A stretch of 64,000 nucleotides of DNA from Sphagnum compactum. Taxonomy: Eukaryota; Bryophyta; Sphagnopsida; Sphagnales. Made by a program: the position numbers and the translations under genes. Where the stretch lies: NCBI GenBank assembly GCA_965153455.1, contig OZ234497.1, positions 248,001 through 312,000 on the forward strand. Reading direction: 5' to 3'. The notes under the pieces were generated by a model. That model did not search any database. It was not told where the DNA came from and saw only the letters and a program-made list of their open reading frames with translations. Of the stretch, positions 12,675 through 25,262 are shown in pieces (position 1 is the stretch's first letter; every line of letters begins with the position of its first letter).

Positions 12675-13520
12675 TTTTTGGGTATTCAAATGAAAAGGAC
12701 CGCCAACTTCATATTGTGGAGCTAAACCAATCTAAATACATAAATGATGTATTAAGAAAATATGGCATGGAAAATTGTAAACCAATTTTCAATCCACTTG
12801 AATCTGTATTAAAATTAACTCAAGATCAATTTCTTAGTTTAAAAGAAAAAAGGCAAAATATGTCTAAGATTTTTTTATAAATCGGGGGTTGGGAGCTTGA
12901 TGTATGCAATGGTTTGTAAACAACTTCGAATTGCTTAACATGATGTGGGAATTGTATCATAATACTTGGCTAACCTTAGAATTGCTCATTGGTTAGTAAT
13001 CAAATGATCATGTGTTATTTTAAAAGAACTTCCAATCATGGGCTATTGTACAAAGGACATCAAATCTAAATTCTTTACCAAAAATTAATGTAATATGTCA
13101 TGGGTATTTTGATTTAGATTGGGCCAATGAAAATTGAGACTAGAAAATCCACATTTGGATATGCTTTTATTTTATCTTCAAGAGTTGTAAGTTGGACCAA
13201 CAAAAAACAAACAACATATTTTTTTCTCCCACCAAACCATAGTACATGGCCTATACATTGGCAACAAAAAAATACAATTTGGTTATGGTGACTATTATGT
13301 GATCTGGGAGGGTAACAATTGGAGTCTATAATCATTCATGGGGATACTTAGAATACTATTGCACTTATTGAAAATCCAAAATTTCATTCACGTTCTAAAC
13401 ACATTGAATTGCAATTTCATTTTATATGAGCAAAAGTAACTTCTAAAAAAATCCAGCTAAAACATTATTCTATTGAAAATATGATTATTGAAATTGAACT
13501 AAAAGTTTACTAAGAGAAGC
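12675..13520 (+). pseudogene. Decayed Ty1/Copia pol fragment (RT end and RNase H)
   Basis: Reading across frameshifts and stops recovers the usual order of a plant Copia polyprotein. First comes the RT segment with QSKYINDVLRKYGM, then CKP and PLES. VGSLMYAMVC near 12885 and an AHW segment follow. Last is the RNase H part with GYFDLDWA, KSTFGYAF and LSSR, ending at KHIELQFHFI. No gag, integrase or upstream RT motifs are present before 12675, and I could not find flanking LTRs. This is a truncated, mutated remnant with many stops, on the plus strand. Confidence 0.8.
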
Positions 13521-14787
13521 AAATGAATACTCTACTAGGAAAGTTAGTGTTTTGTCTTCTCACATAATGACTAAAAAATCAAAAGTTATCCCAACTTAAT
13601 GGAATGTTAAAAAATAAGTTAGTATAATAAGTTTAGAAAGATGTAAAAATACATTTAGTTAGGAATGAACACATTCGTTCCCAAGAGCTATAACTTTTGA
13701 ACAATTCAAATAAGTGTAAACTTTACAAAGTAATTCAATTTTTCAATGGAAAATGCAAGTAATTAATGTACCCCCATCAATTGGCCATGTTATAAGAGGG
13801 TTGATCATATGTTTGGAAGCATAACCAAGATCAATGGTGTTCTTAACATAATTGATTAAGGATGTGTTCTACACATTTTGAAGTTCAAATTGTAAAGATG
13901 ATTGATGTTGATGTGATGCTTGGCTCCCAAAAATGTCAAACTTTTGTTTTCAATCATGGAAATGAAGAGGGGGGTTCATGCTCCATCTACGGGCTCAAAC
14001 ATTCCAAGAACTAGGGCTTGTAAGTTAATTTGTGTGTAAGGCAAAGCCAAACAAAAAAAAAAGTTGACAAGAAGGAAAAAGATTTAGATGTATATTCATT
14101 TGCAATTGATAGTACCATCGAAGAAATATTTAATGGTGTGAACAAAATGTTGTTCTAAATGAAGATGGAGAGGATTGAAAGGATTATATGTTTAATGCTT
14201 GATAATGAACATTGAATATATAGAGAGATGATAATGCAAGGTAAGTTATAAATGACAATAATTTTTAATTGTAGAGGTTTTAATTTCAAAAGATACTTGA
14301 AGATGGTAACAACTCATTTGGAATTTTGAATAAAATCTTACAAGTTTATATCATTCTTGTTTCTATATCATTAAATGTTTGTGAAACACTATGATGATGG
14401 TTACAAATTTTTTTCACTGAATACATTATTCTTCTTTTAATTTCACTTGCGTTCTTGCTTGCTTGAGAATGAAGGTTTACCATAATACCTAATTTTGCAA
14501 TTTGAGCAAATTGTTGAAGGTTATGTTGCTTTCTTCATCAAATTTTTATTGGGTTAATAGTGAATAATGTACATTGACATATGCCTATTTTAGTTGAATT
14601 AATTTATGTTGCAACACCACAAGGTACATTTCTACAATTTGGTCCATTTTATGCAATTCATATTAAGAATAGTGTTAGCCAATTTTTTTGAAGATAACAT
14701 TTGGTCCTATTTTTGTTATTTAAAAAGAAATTGGTAACTTTTTTCAATTTTGAGCCTTGTTCTTTAAATTTTGTAGCTCGCAATTCC

Positions 14788-14922
14788 AATTTAAGAAAAA
14801 TTTCCAAATTCAAGAACCTTTGGATCCTAGCTCCAAAATAGGATTTGGTTAATTTGTAATTGGTTTAAGAAAATTTTCCAAATTTCAAAAACCTTTGGAC
14901 CTTGGTTCCATGTGGACACTAG
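14788..14922. repeat. Direct duplication, about 74-bp unit
   Basis: A segment beginning TTTAAGAAAAATTTCC near 14790 recurs 74 bp later with scattered mismatches. Both copies contain a CCTTTGGA core. It lies in non-coding AT-rich DNA. Confidence 0.65.
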
Positions 14923-15637
14923 TGGTGTGAAATGAAGGCTAGAAATTTTATAGGTAGGTAGTTTTACAACAAATTAAAATTGTGAAGTATATAGAGTTTT
15001 ACAACAACTTAAAACTAATCTCATTAAGTTTAGCCTATTTCTTGGCTTTTCAAGAAAAATTTCAACGCGTCTAACTTAAAAACCTAAACTTGTTTTGAGG
15101 AGTTTATTTTCAAGATTCTAATTTTCATTTTACAAAAGGAAAAGGCTAGTTTCGTGGTCTAGTCTTTGCATCCATTCCACCAAAAGAGGTTTGGGTCAAG
15201 TCCATGTCATGATGATATCCCCAACATCATTGCTAACAAGTCCAAACAAAGTAATAAGAGTCCATTTTGTCATTTTAAATCACTATAAATAATTTTGATA
15301 AGATGATCTGGCAACACGGGATTGGTTGAAAGGTCTTGAGATAATGTTGAATAACTATGCTTAAACCGTGCCTTTACATTAATTCATTGAGTTCTTTCAG
15401 AAATGTTTTTTTACAGGCTTGCTGAAAGTTATTTTATCATTAAATTACTTTCAGACTTACTCAAATGCCAGATTAATACATTAACAAATAAATTTCAACA
15501 TACATTTTCAACATTGTTTTAATTTATGACACTTGTTAATGTGTAAGAAAATCCACTAACTACGACTGAAATGGTTTCTAGGAGTCCGAACCCCAACAGC
15601 ACTCACAGCCATCATCATCATTAAGAGCATTGTTGGA

Positions 15638-15660
15638 CCCTGTCCCCCACAGGGACAGGG
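15638..15660. other. Short perfect hairpin
   Basis: The arms CCCTGTCCC and GGGACAGGG pair over 9 bp around a 5-nt loop, CCACA. It lies about 560 bp upstream of the release-factor ATG. No function can be assigned. Confidence 0.6.
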
Positions 15661-16215
15661 ACTATCGCATTGGATCCAACTTTTGGAAGTTTTAACCTTA
15701 TTCGAACCGGTTTCTTTGGTGAAAGTGTTTAGACTGTTTGGATTGGAATGGATTGTTTTGGTGTTCAGAGTGTGGGCACCGTAAGTAGATGTACAACAAC
15801 GACATCTTATCTATTGGCAGGGCCAGCGTGTTTGTGATGCCTTGTTACCAACATTGCCGTTGCTGGCACTAAAAACGACTCAAAGACACAGTTTTGGTTG
15901 TGGTGTTGCGAGTAGCCTTTCGTGAATTCTTGTCGATTCTTGGCTTGCAAAATTTCTGCCTGTTTTTTCGACTTCTTCCTTCAGCTTCTAGTGTTGCTTC
16001 TTCTCTTCTTTGTTGTAAGTTACTGACGAACCATTAGCCGAGCGCTCTTTGTTACCATGTGCGCGGTAGCTGGCTATTGGGTAGCCTGCCGATTGCCAAG
16101 CAGATGGGGCCAGTCAACATTCACCGGCGAACGGCTGCCTTTGTTTTCTTCATGTGCCTAGTCTAAGTGTGGCGGTGGGGCAGATTGCGAGGAGAGGAAC
16201 AGGCGATCCGTGGTG

Positions 16216-19186
16216 ATGGCTGCTAGGATTCTTACTCTGCGTCTCGGCTGCTGTTGCTACTCTCCTCGTTCGGTTCCCAGGGTGCTACCCATCACCTTGT
16301 TCTATTGTGCCGCTAGATCCTTGAACCCAACAACCGCATTGAGCAACCCGACAACTTCATCATCGTCGTCTTTGAGGGGAACGAAGGAAACATGGCTTCC
16401 AGCACTCCGGTCTCCTGTGCGCTGCATGAGCTCGGACGCCGCAGGCGAAGGGCCACGTATGCCTGCAAGGCTTGCGCAGAAACAGGCGGCTCTGAATGCG
16501 CAACCTGTGTACGACGACCTTGATCAACCTGTCCCTAAAATCTCGCTAGGTGAGCCGTGGAGCTTTCCCTGGATGAGGATTCATCTCTATAAAGTAATAG
16601 TAGAAGAAGGGATTATTCCATTTGCTCGATGCTTGTTCTTCTCTCTCCATCTTTTCTTATTTGCAGGACAGTTTCTAGCCAGCCCTCATAGGAATTAGAC
16701 ATGATGTGGCTACCTTTTTCTTCTTCTTTGGAGCATGAAGACGATGATGAAATTTGGGAATTTCTAGTCTCTTGGCCATCTACTCTCACATGTTCTTTTG
16801 CATATCAAAAGAGGTTGAAGGGCTCGTAATTTCTCCAATTGCAAATGCAGGCAGAATTGTCAAACCATTGTTAGTGTGTGTGAAGACAGAAGAAGAAAAT
16901 TCATTGGCTTCTTCACTTTGCAGAATTTTCCATGTGTAGGGGAAGAAGTCTGAAAAGCTGAAAACCCTAATTAGGACTAAGAAATGTTTCTGGATCTGAG
17001 ACTTGAAAGACAGCACTTAGTTGGATGTTTCCAAATTAGTTCTTTCAAGCTGTTTTCACAGGTGAGAATTTTATGGAACATACTTAGATTGTGCAGCATA
17101 TGCATTCCAAAAGCCTAGAAACAAATGGTGAATTCATCTCATGCTCTATTACAAGCAAACTTCTTAACTTCAATTTGACAAATTTCTTGTCATACTTCAA
17201 AAAAGAAAGGTCTATTTTTTTCTGCCCACATATTTATGTACCTGATCAAGGATTTGAAGAGAGTGTCAGATCTTTGTTTGCATTATGGGATTCCTGTAAG
17301 GAAAAGCTCTTGTGCTTGATTGAGTATTCTGACACAGATCAAACCATATAGGTCATTGATATTTTTCTCTCCTCAATCCTGTAAATAGGTCTAAACAAAA
17401 CCCATGGTTTTGTGGTGTATCTTGTGCAGAGCATGTGACCATGAGCTTTGCCAGGAGCGGGGGTGCTGGTGGTCAAAATGTGAATAAAGGTGTGGTCTCC
17501 TTCTACTTGTCTTGAGAAATACACCAGGCAACTATTCTGACTTTTTCAACAAATTATCAACTGAAGTTTGCATTCAAGTTGCCACTTCTGGCAAGAATAG
17601 CACGTCTACTTTGCAAAGCATCAATTCTACTGCTACTGTTTACTGTCAAGCTCTACACAGTAAGGATGAGAGTAGTAAGAGAAACTGTAAAGCTTACAGG
17701 TCTTACTCAAGAGGATTGGGATTTGTGGGTGCAGTGAACACAAAGGTGGACATGCGGTTTAAGGTGATGGAAGCTGACTGGCTGCCAGAGAGAATCAGAT
17801 TGAAACTGCTTCAAATGGTCTGTTGTGTGCTATCCTGAGGTTATTCAATATAAGCTTTGTCTTGTTTGCTTGATATGAACAATATGCTTGATATAATGTC
17901 ACTTTTTCAGCCTGTCTTTTCCCTGTTTAACAAGCAAAAGTTTGCTCAATATCTTCTGATTCAAGGTGGGCAACAAGAGGTCTCCATGCTGATCCAGATA
18001 TGCAAATTGCTAGACAATTGGGGACAATTTTTGTGTTGAACAGGAAAAGAATCGGATCAACAGTGAAGGAGAGCTTGTGATTTCATCCACCAAAACTAGG
18101 ACTCAGAAGTATGTGCTGTTGTTGAAGCTGAATCTGTGCTGCAAATGTCATTTCTATGGTCTTTTCAGATTCTGAAACAAGATGAGAATTATCAGCCTTG
18201 AGGGAGGGCAACATGCCTACTAGATAAGAAGCCTTCATAACAGAAAAAAATTCAGCTGATGTCTCAATACTTCAGATGCATTGGCCTTTGTGGTTTTCTT
18301 TGTTTTATATTGATTCCCAGTCCCCTTGAGTTCCTAACACCTGTGAACAGGGTAACATCTCACAGGATTGACAATGTGGATTGAACAGGGGAAACATTGA
18401 AGATGCACTGTCTAAACTTCAGGTCAGTTTTTGCTGGCCCTCTCTTTATCTCTTTGTTTGTGTTTTCATGTCCAACCCTGCAGTTTCTGTTCTGCCTCTC
18501 CAGTGAAAGTCTGGACAGGTTGAGAAATGTGAGAGATTCAGAAGTCTCAAACTGTCCCAACACATGTTCCAATTGTACTTCTAAGATGAGGAAATGGATT
18601 CACTAAAGCATGGTTCAATCAACTGCAGGAGTTGATTGATGCAGCAGCTTATGTTCCACCACCGCCTTCCCAGGAGAAACTGAAGCGGATAAATAGATTG
18701 TAAGCATTCACATCTTCATTTACCAAAGGCATACCTCCTCTCACACTTTGACATGATAAAATCAACTTTCACCTTTCATACTGTCACCTGTGAAGAGAAA
18801 GGAGAAACAAGTTGTGTTCTCTTTTTTTATGAAAGATGATGTCTCTGAACTTGTCTGCCCTCTTTTGGAAGTACTTACTACAAACTTGTCTTTTTGAAGA
18901 AGAGGAATGTAAGATCACAACATAGGGGTGAGGTTCACCAAAGTGCTGTTGTTGGATTTCCTAGAGGTGCAGTGCATGTCATTTACAGCTGAATATCCTA
19001 CCTTGTCTTTGTGGTTCTTCAAAAATCGAACTCTTTGATGAGAACATCTAAACAAATAGCAGCCACGCCTGATTGGAATGTTGATATGGTTGCAGGGCTA
19101 GGGTAGAGAATGAGAAACGTCTGCTAGACAAAAAACGTGCAGGTTCAAAGAAGAGTGAACGCCGCAATAAAGGAAGCTGGGATTGA
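16216..19186 (+). CDS. Organellar ICT1-like peptidyl-tRNA hydrolase (GGQ family)
   Basis: This belongs to the class I release-factor family members that lack a codon-recognition domain. Its mitochondrial relatives (ICT1/mL62, bacterial ArfB) hydrolyse peptidyl-tRNA on stalled ribosomes. Seven exons join in frame: 16216-16549, 17430-17489, 17735-17817, 18044-18108, 18389-18422, 18629-18699 and 19096-19186. They total 738 nt, or 245 aa. Residues 1 to about 75 are rich in Arg and Ser and look like an organelle-targeting peptide. The catalytic GGQ is at residues 125-127 within SGGAGGQNVNKVNTKV, followed by INSEGELVISS and GNIEDAL as in ICT1. The tail (KKRAGSKKSERRNKG) is basic, the feature that enters the mRNA channel in ArfB/ICT1. 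The start is the ATG giving the targeting peptide; two upstream GTG codons are not needed. Mitochondrion versus plastid cannot be decided from the sequence. Confidence 0.92.
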
Positions 19187-20967
19187 GTAGTGAAATCCAA
19201 CAAGTCAGTTGGCAATGTAAATGTAAACAATTCACTGGAAGCAATTATCCTCCAACTTTGAAACCTTTTCTGAGGGAATTATCTGAAATTTACTGTGAAA
19301 GAAAGAGGGAATTGGTTTTTCTGCTGGGTTCTGTAATGGATAATGTTTTTAACACAGGTACATAGCAAGGAAATCCTTTGATGCATAAGAGTAGTGAGAC
19401 ATTTGTATGATCAGGCTACACACAATTAGGTAGAGAGATTTGTCCCATCACTCATAATCACATGTTAAATTCAACTCTTATTATTTTAATGAGAGTGTTC
19501 ACCACTTCAAAACTGAGGTAAAGAAAATTGCAGAGACTGATAACAAAAACTATGATCTCACTAAATTTCATGTCAAGAAGCATGATTGCAATGACTACAA
19601 TGATTGCAATGCCAAGTAGCTCACTATGTATCCTTGACTACATTGTGCTTGTGTATCAGGCCAAATGTTTATTATTTGCACATGGAAAAGTTCCATCAAA
19701 GCAAAGAGTGGGATCAAGTGTCAGAGGTACTCTTCAAGGAGGAGGCAAAGATTTTTATGATAAGTGAAAAGCAAACATCATACACTCACGTGATTTGTAT
19801 TTCATGGTCTAGTGTTACATCCCTTGGGAGCATAAAAGGCCATGGTCACTCCTGAGCTATATAAGAAGCTCCAAGATCTGGAATCCTGTTAAATCTTCAG
19901 GACCAGCAGCACTTCAAATATATACCTGTGACCTATGATCCATGAACTAGTAACACCAGGCCTTCTGAATGGTGTTTTACACATCTAGTAGCAAATCAGT
20001 TGTAAAAACCTGCATGTGCAGATCATAGCTCCATTCTAGAATGACCATAGCTCAATCTATCTACACTGTATCTGGAATGCTATATGTTCCTTAATATATG
20101 AGAAATGCTGTCATTAACAGCACATTATCTGAAATCTGTACAAAAGAGTACACAAGTGACACTTGTGGTTGAACACAAGAAATCCTTCCTATTTGTGCAT
20201 TGATACCTACCAATCTGGTTTTACAGTGTAGTTGCCCTTTGAGCACAGCACTTGATACCAGATGCTGGATCACAACTTTTCTGACTGCCATCAGGGAATC
20301 CTCTGTATTGAGAAACATGGAGTGCCACAGCAATTCTGATCAAATTGTCATCCACTTGATTACCATTGCCCCTGAAGAAATATGACATGCTGAGTAATTG
20401 CATCTTGATGGTTCTCCTCCTTTGAAAGTTTGATTTTGGATATGAATGGGTAACAGATTGTAAGCAGTTTTCAGATTCCTGGATGTCCATCAGCACTGGC
20501 CAAGGGAGCTCTACAAAAACAGATATCTGACTGCAGTTGTCAAAGCTAATGATGCCTGATAACATCAGGTTTAGCTCATAGAGGGAGAACATTCTCAAAA
20601 TTTCTTCCCTCCAGCCAACATCTGGAGATCAAACAATAAATTTTCAAAACCAAGTGCCAGAATCACCTCTCCAGGGCTTTGTTCCTTAGTTAAGAAAGAA
20701 GGCCATCTTCTGAGGACTTTTTTGAATTGGTGGCGTTTGAAGTGAAAACCAACATTGTTAAGGGCTAAGAACTTGGACCTCATTGTTGTCATATGTACAG
20801 GACAATTTTTTGCAGCTATTCATCTGCAATTTGAGGTTTAGAGTTGCTGATAGTTAGTCGTAGCCAAGTAGCTGGAAGAGGAGTTGGGAAACACTGAACA
20901 AACCTTCCCATCAAAGTCTGTATATTTATTGGTGGCAGAAAATTTTCCTGCTTCAAAGCTTTTCCAC
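19187..20967. other. Spacer between convergent genes, no gene recognised
   Basis: This lies between the 3' ends of the release-factor gene (+) and the receptor-kinase gene (-). It should hold both 3' untranslated regions. Several frames of 60-125 codons occur on both strands, including 20221-20598 (-), but none resembles a known family or has consistent splice borders. Confidence 0.5.
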
Positions 20968-23900
20968 TCAAATCATAGATGGGTTTACTGATGGTGACCG
21001 TGGACTGTGCCAGTTCATTGACTTCCTGAACCGTCGAGCAGCAGGAGTTGTAGGCTCTCTGATTGCAAGACTTGAAAGTTGGCGAATACTGGCTGGAGAA
21101 TGTTGAAGCATCAAATCATCAGTCACTTTCTGTCACACAAAAGAAAATGATACTCATGAATACGCTGTGTTCAAGATTTCAAGTGAGCGGCACAAAGCAA
21201 GCCAACATACAATAGATGGTGCTGAATCTACAAGTCAGAAATTATCTGACATTCAGAGCAGAGGCATCAGAGTATGGCATCAAGCACCAAGCCTGCTTGT
21301 GAGCACGTGTTTTGCTGTGTTAGTATCGTCAATTTGCTACTTAAAGAGTATCTTGCATGAATTTGAAGGTGAGTAAATTGGTGATATATAATGGAATAGA
21401 AAGAGGCTTTTGATTCAAGAAAAAAGGACTACTAAGGAGTTGGTGCACAAGGCTTGGTGCACAACAGAAGTTTCTACACCAGAAACCCACCGGTTGTGAT
21501 GAACATGGCTTAGGATACAGTTTTTGCATCCAACAACATTTCTCCATCTGAAGAACAACTAGGGCACTGATAAAAACACAAAAGAACTATATTACCAAAA
21601 GCTCCTCAGAGACCACCAGGTACAGCAATTTACCTGCCTCAGAAAAATGGAAAAAGATATATGATCTGTCAGTGAAAGACTCCAACTACTGTTCCTGGTA
21701 TAAAGTACTCACATTGGAAGGTGGAAGGGGTGAATGGTCACCATGATATACCACCAAAGCCTCGCCATCAACATCCTTGAGGGCCAAGTACTCAACACGG
21801 AATGGACCTTGAGAGCGCCTTGGATCTGATGGAGCTAGCCCATACCGGCTAGTTCTCAAAGCAACGTGCCACTCAGCTATAAGCTTGATGTTGTCATCCA
21901 CAGTGAACTCCCGGGAGCTTCGCGCATTGTACCACCAGAGGCCTTTTTTCCACAAAAATGCTCCATTCAATGTCACCTCGATCTTGTTCAGACCGAAGTT
22001 CTTCGGTGTCGGCCATATCTTACATCTCATTGCAATCTTCAGATTGTCCACCATGGCCTTCACAATGATCGTGTTCTGTTTAATTTCATAAGATGAAGGC
22101 CTGCAAAACAAAGAAACCAACAGCAATATAAATCCCTCATTTACAGCAAGAATTCTTTTTGGCATAGCCTGTAGAAGTATGCCAGCTATCGTAAGGCAAT
22201 TCTCTGATACAATTATGTGTGCCTGCTAGGATTAATTGCCTTCTTCGTACTATGCTTTTGATCTTCAACTGTTGGTCTTGGTCAGGTACAACTATAGAGG
22301 GAAGTCAGTTATGTATTGGGCACTTGACAAGCAAGTGTTGCAGAATGATACTCTACAATCACATGACCTCTTGTAATGTTACAAACAGTCCCTGACAATT
22401 ATCACACAATTTAGCAGCTTTGGAAAGGCAAAGAATCAGTAAAGGCAATTTACCCCTTTCTAAAACTTCTTGGAGACTGCAGATCAAGGGGAAAACTGGG
22501 AACATTGTTCAGGATGTTTGATCCTCTGTTATTCCATGGAAAAACGTCACCCTGAAAAATGCAGTCCCAAAACGTCAGCAACATAAGCAAACCTTAATAT
22601 CCAGGAAAACATAAAGAACGTTTGTGTCCATCAGAACATAAGCCACAGCTTCCATGAACATTGAAACATAAGCAAGGTTTTGTGTCCATCAGAACATAAG
22701 AAAGCTGTTGTGTCCCAAAACGTAAGACACATTTCCAAAGCTTGCATATGCAGTAAGTATATTGTTTCAATCACATTCAGAACACAACTGGAAGTTGGAA
22801 GGTAGTCTCTGAAACTCATAAGCTCTCTCCAACAAGGTTCTTGTGCATTCTCACTTCACAAACTCTCTCCATCAAGGTTCTTGTGCATTCTCATTTCACA
22901 AACTCTCTCCAACAAGACTCTTGTGCATTCATTTCACAAGCTCTCTCAAACAAGAATCTTGTGCATTCTCATCTCACAATATTCTCTCCAAGAAGATTCT
23001 TGTGCATTCACATTTCACAAGCTCTCTCCAACAAGATTCTTGTGCATTCTCCTCTCACAAGCTCAATCCAATAAGACAAGGACTGTGCTTGCACAACAAT
23101 CGATGACAGTTTTGGTTTCTGAGCAAAGTCCTTCTAGCAAGCAAGAATGCAACTCCTGTACCTAAGCTCCAAGAATTCCATGAGTTTTGGTGTTGCTAGA
23201 GAAGCAGAGTAAGCTGAGCTTCACATTTCAGCATGGTTGAAGAACAAAGAGGAATGCTTCAATTCTTGCTACAGTTGCCTCTGAAATACAAAAGATCTCA
23301 TCCAATTCTTTGCATCTGAATCTGCTTGCACGACAGTCTATGAAAGTTTTGGTTTCTGGGCAAAGCTCTTCTAGAAAGCAAGAATGCAACTCCTGTACCT
23401 AAGCTCCAAGAATAATTCCATGAGCTTCAGCATTTCAAGATAAGCAAGTAAGCTCAGATTCACAACATCTCAGCATGAAGAATTGAAGGACAAAGAGGCA
23501 TACTTCAATGCTTCCTATGATTGCTACAGAAATACAAAATCTGAGTCTTTGTATAGTGTTGTGCAATCTTATGCAATTTAGCCACTACATGCAAGGTGTG
23601 AGGTTCAGGATTTGCCAAGAAAAATAATTCTGGTTGATTTTTTGTGCAGATATGCTTGAGGGCAGAGATGACATCATTCTTCTTCTTCTGGTGATTGTTT
23701 GGAATGTTGCAAAAATTACTTACCTCAAAGCTGAACTCAGAGCTCGACAACTCTTTGCAATCGGCATTGTTGAGGGCGATGACAACCTCCTTCATGCTCG
23801 GTCGTCGCTCCTGTTTATCGTCCACGCAAGCCCTTGCCACTTTCACCACGTTCAGGAGCTGCTCCAGTGAGTACTCTGATTGCATGATCCCGCTGTCGAC

Positions 23901-25262
23901 CATCCTCGGCAGCAGCACCGGCTGAAGCGACGGATCATTCGTAAAGAATTCCCTGCACCAAGTCGCTAGACTTACTTTCTGCTGAAGCGCTCTTCTTCCA
24001 GTGATGAGCTCCAGCAACAGAACTCCAAAACTGTACACGTCGTTCTTGTCCACAGGTCGCCCCGTTTTCAAGTAGGAGGGATCTACATAGCCTGCTGTTC
24101 CGCGCACTCTGTGAGAGGCAGTAGGATCATGCCCCACAATGAGTGCTTTGCTGAGCCCGAAATCGGCTATCTTGGCCTGCATGTCATCGTCGAAGAGAAT
24201 ATTGCTTGACTTGATATCTCGGTGAACCAGCGTTGGATGCGCATGGCGATGTAGGTATTCCAGACCCTGCGCGACGTCGATGGCTGCACGCATCCTCGCC
24301 CTCCAGTCGAGGAAAATGGCGCCTGGCGCTCCCGATTCCCACTTGTGAAGGTGATGGTCCAGCGATCCGTTGGACATTTTCTCATAGATAAAAAACAGTT
24401 CTTGGCCCTCGACGCAGTAGCCCAGCAGGGCGACCAAGTTCCCATGGTGCAAACGCGAGATGGTTCTGAGCTCCGCCCAGAACTCCTTTTCCAGAGTCTG
24501 CTGCACAGGCTTGTTAGTATTTACGACGACACCCGCATCATTTCTCTGCAGCTTCTTCACGGCCGCAGGAATTTGAGGATCACCAGGAAGCATGGCAGCG
24601 TAAACGACGCCCTGTCCGCCGCGACCTAGCACGGTTTTGAAATTGTTCGTCATGCTCACAATCTCCTTCAAAGAATACTGCTGCACTAAGTTGCCCACGT
24701 GGTTCATGCCGCTTGCCTTCGGACTCAAGTTCATCCGAGGACTATACACCGAATTAGTATCCGACGAGGAATTATTAGTTGGCGTCTCTTCCATCTGCTG
24801 CAATAATTTTGGCGACTGCAAATTCTCCGTCGACTTCTGCTGCTGCTGCGTTCGCCACCAAAACCCGGTGGAAACTCCTACCGCAAAAATGAAAGCCAAG
24901 CTAATCAAGCTACTCATAACACTGAAAGCCCCGATAATCCTCTGCACAGCTACAGAGGGCGTGAAGCGTTGCAATTCACCTCTAGCCTCCATACTACTAA
25001 ACACTAGCAAGACGACAAGAATCCAGGCGTTGGAAACCAACCACTTCCAGCAAGTCGTCTCCACTTCATGCAGCATCGCCTCCAACTTCCCCCTTTTCCC
25101 CGTAATATGAGCCGAATCCAACAAAACATGTCCCCCAACACCAACAACACTCCCACCACCACCACCACCAATACTACTACTAACACTACTCACACTAACA
25201 CTGACACTGACACGACTTCCAGACTGATGACCGCTGCCACCGGCCTGTTGCGTCGCCATCAT
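20968..25262 (-). CDS. Membrane receptor-like kinase with unassigned C-terminal region
   Basis: Four exons read in frame on the minus strand: 25262-23724, 22551-22454, 22100-21713 and 21129-20968. They total 2187 nt, or 728 aa. A Ser/Gly-rich N-terminus precedes two hydrophobic segments, about residues 74-90 and 109-131, with no ectodomain of note. A Ser/Thr kinase of the plant RLK/Pelle type fills about 205-500. Its glycine loop GRGGQGVVY is at 213-221, catalytic Lys at 236, HRDIKSSN at 347-354, DFG at 367-369 and RGTAGYVDP at 387-395. All catalytic residues are present, and it is an RD kinase. Exons 2-4 add residues 514-728, which match no family I know; they are rich in W, P and R and end in a basic Ser/Pro tail (residues about 709-728). 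If the donor at 23723 is not used, the first exon reads on for 72 unconserved residues to a stop at 23505. Substrate and pathway are unknown. Confidence 0.8.
22820..23078. repeat. About 40-bp tandem array, six to seven diverged copies
   Basis: Copies of a unit like CTCTCTCCAACAAGATTCTT followed by GTGCATTCTCATTTCACAA start at about 22823, 22863 and 22903, then at slightly variable spacing to 23078. All three plus frames stay open through the array, producing spurious ORFs. It lies wholly inside intron 1 of the receptor-kinase gene. Confidence 0.9.
23087..23538. repeat. 237-bp direct duplication, two copies
   Basis: The segment starting GCTTGCACAACAATC at 23087 is repeated from 23324 with small indels. 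For example, GCAAGAATGCAACTCCTGTA occurs at 23141 and at 23378. The duplication sits in intron 1 of the kinase gene, next to the 40-bp array. Confidence 0.9.

Larger units (their letters stand above)
13521..16215. other. AT-rich spacer and promoter of the release-factor gene
   Basis: No gene is recognised. The part from about 15560 onward becomes less AT-rich and is likely the promoter and leader of the gene at 16216. It includes a short perfect hairpin at 15638-15660. Confidence 0.45.
22552..23723 (-). other. Large repeat-bearing intron 1 of the receptor kinase
   Basis: The donor GTAAGT is the complement of 23718-23723. The acceptor, TTTTTCAG on the minus strand, ends at 22552. Phase 0 at both borders joins the kinase exon to the exon beginning GDVFPW. 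The intron carries the 40-bp tandem array and the 237-bp duplication listed separately. Confidence 0.65.

Noticed and set aside
20941-21107. Plus-strand frame reading GFTDGDRGLCQFIDFLNRR
   Set aside because: It looked protein-like at first, but it is the complement of the last exon of the minus-strand receptor kinase, which fits better by phase.
22841-23165. Overlapping plus-strand ORFs with repeated CILISQ/HSHFT peptides
   Set aside because: They are translations of the 40-bp tandem array in an intron of the kinase on the other strand.
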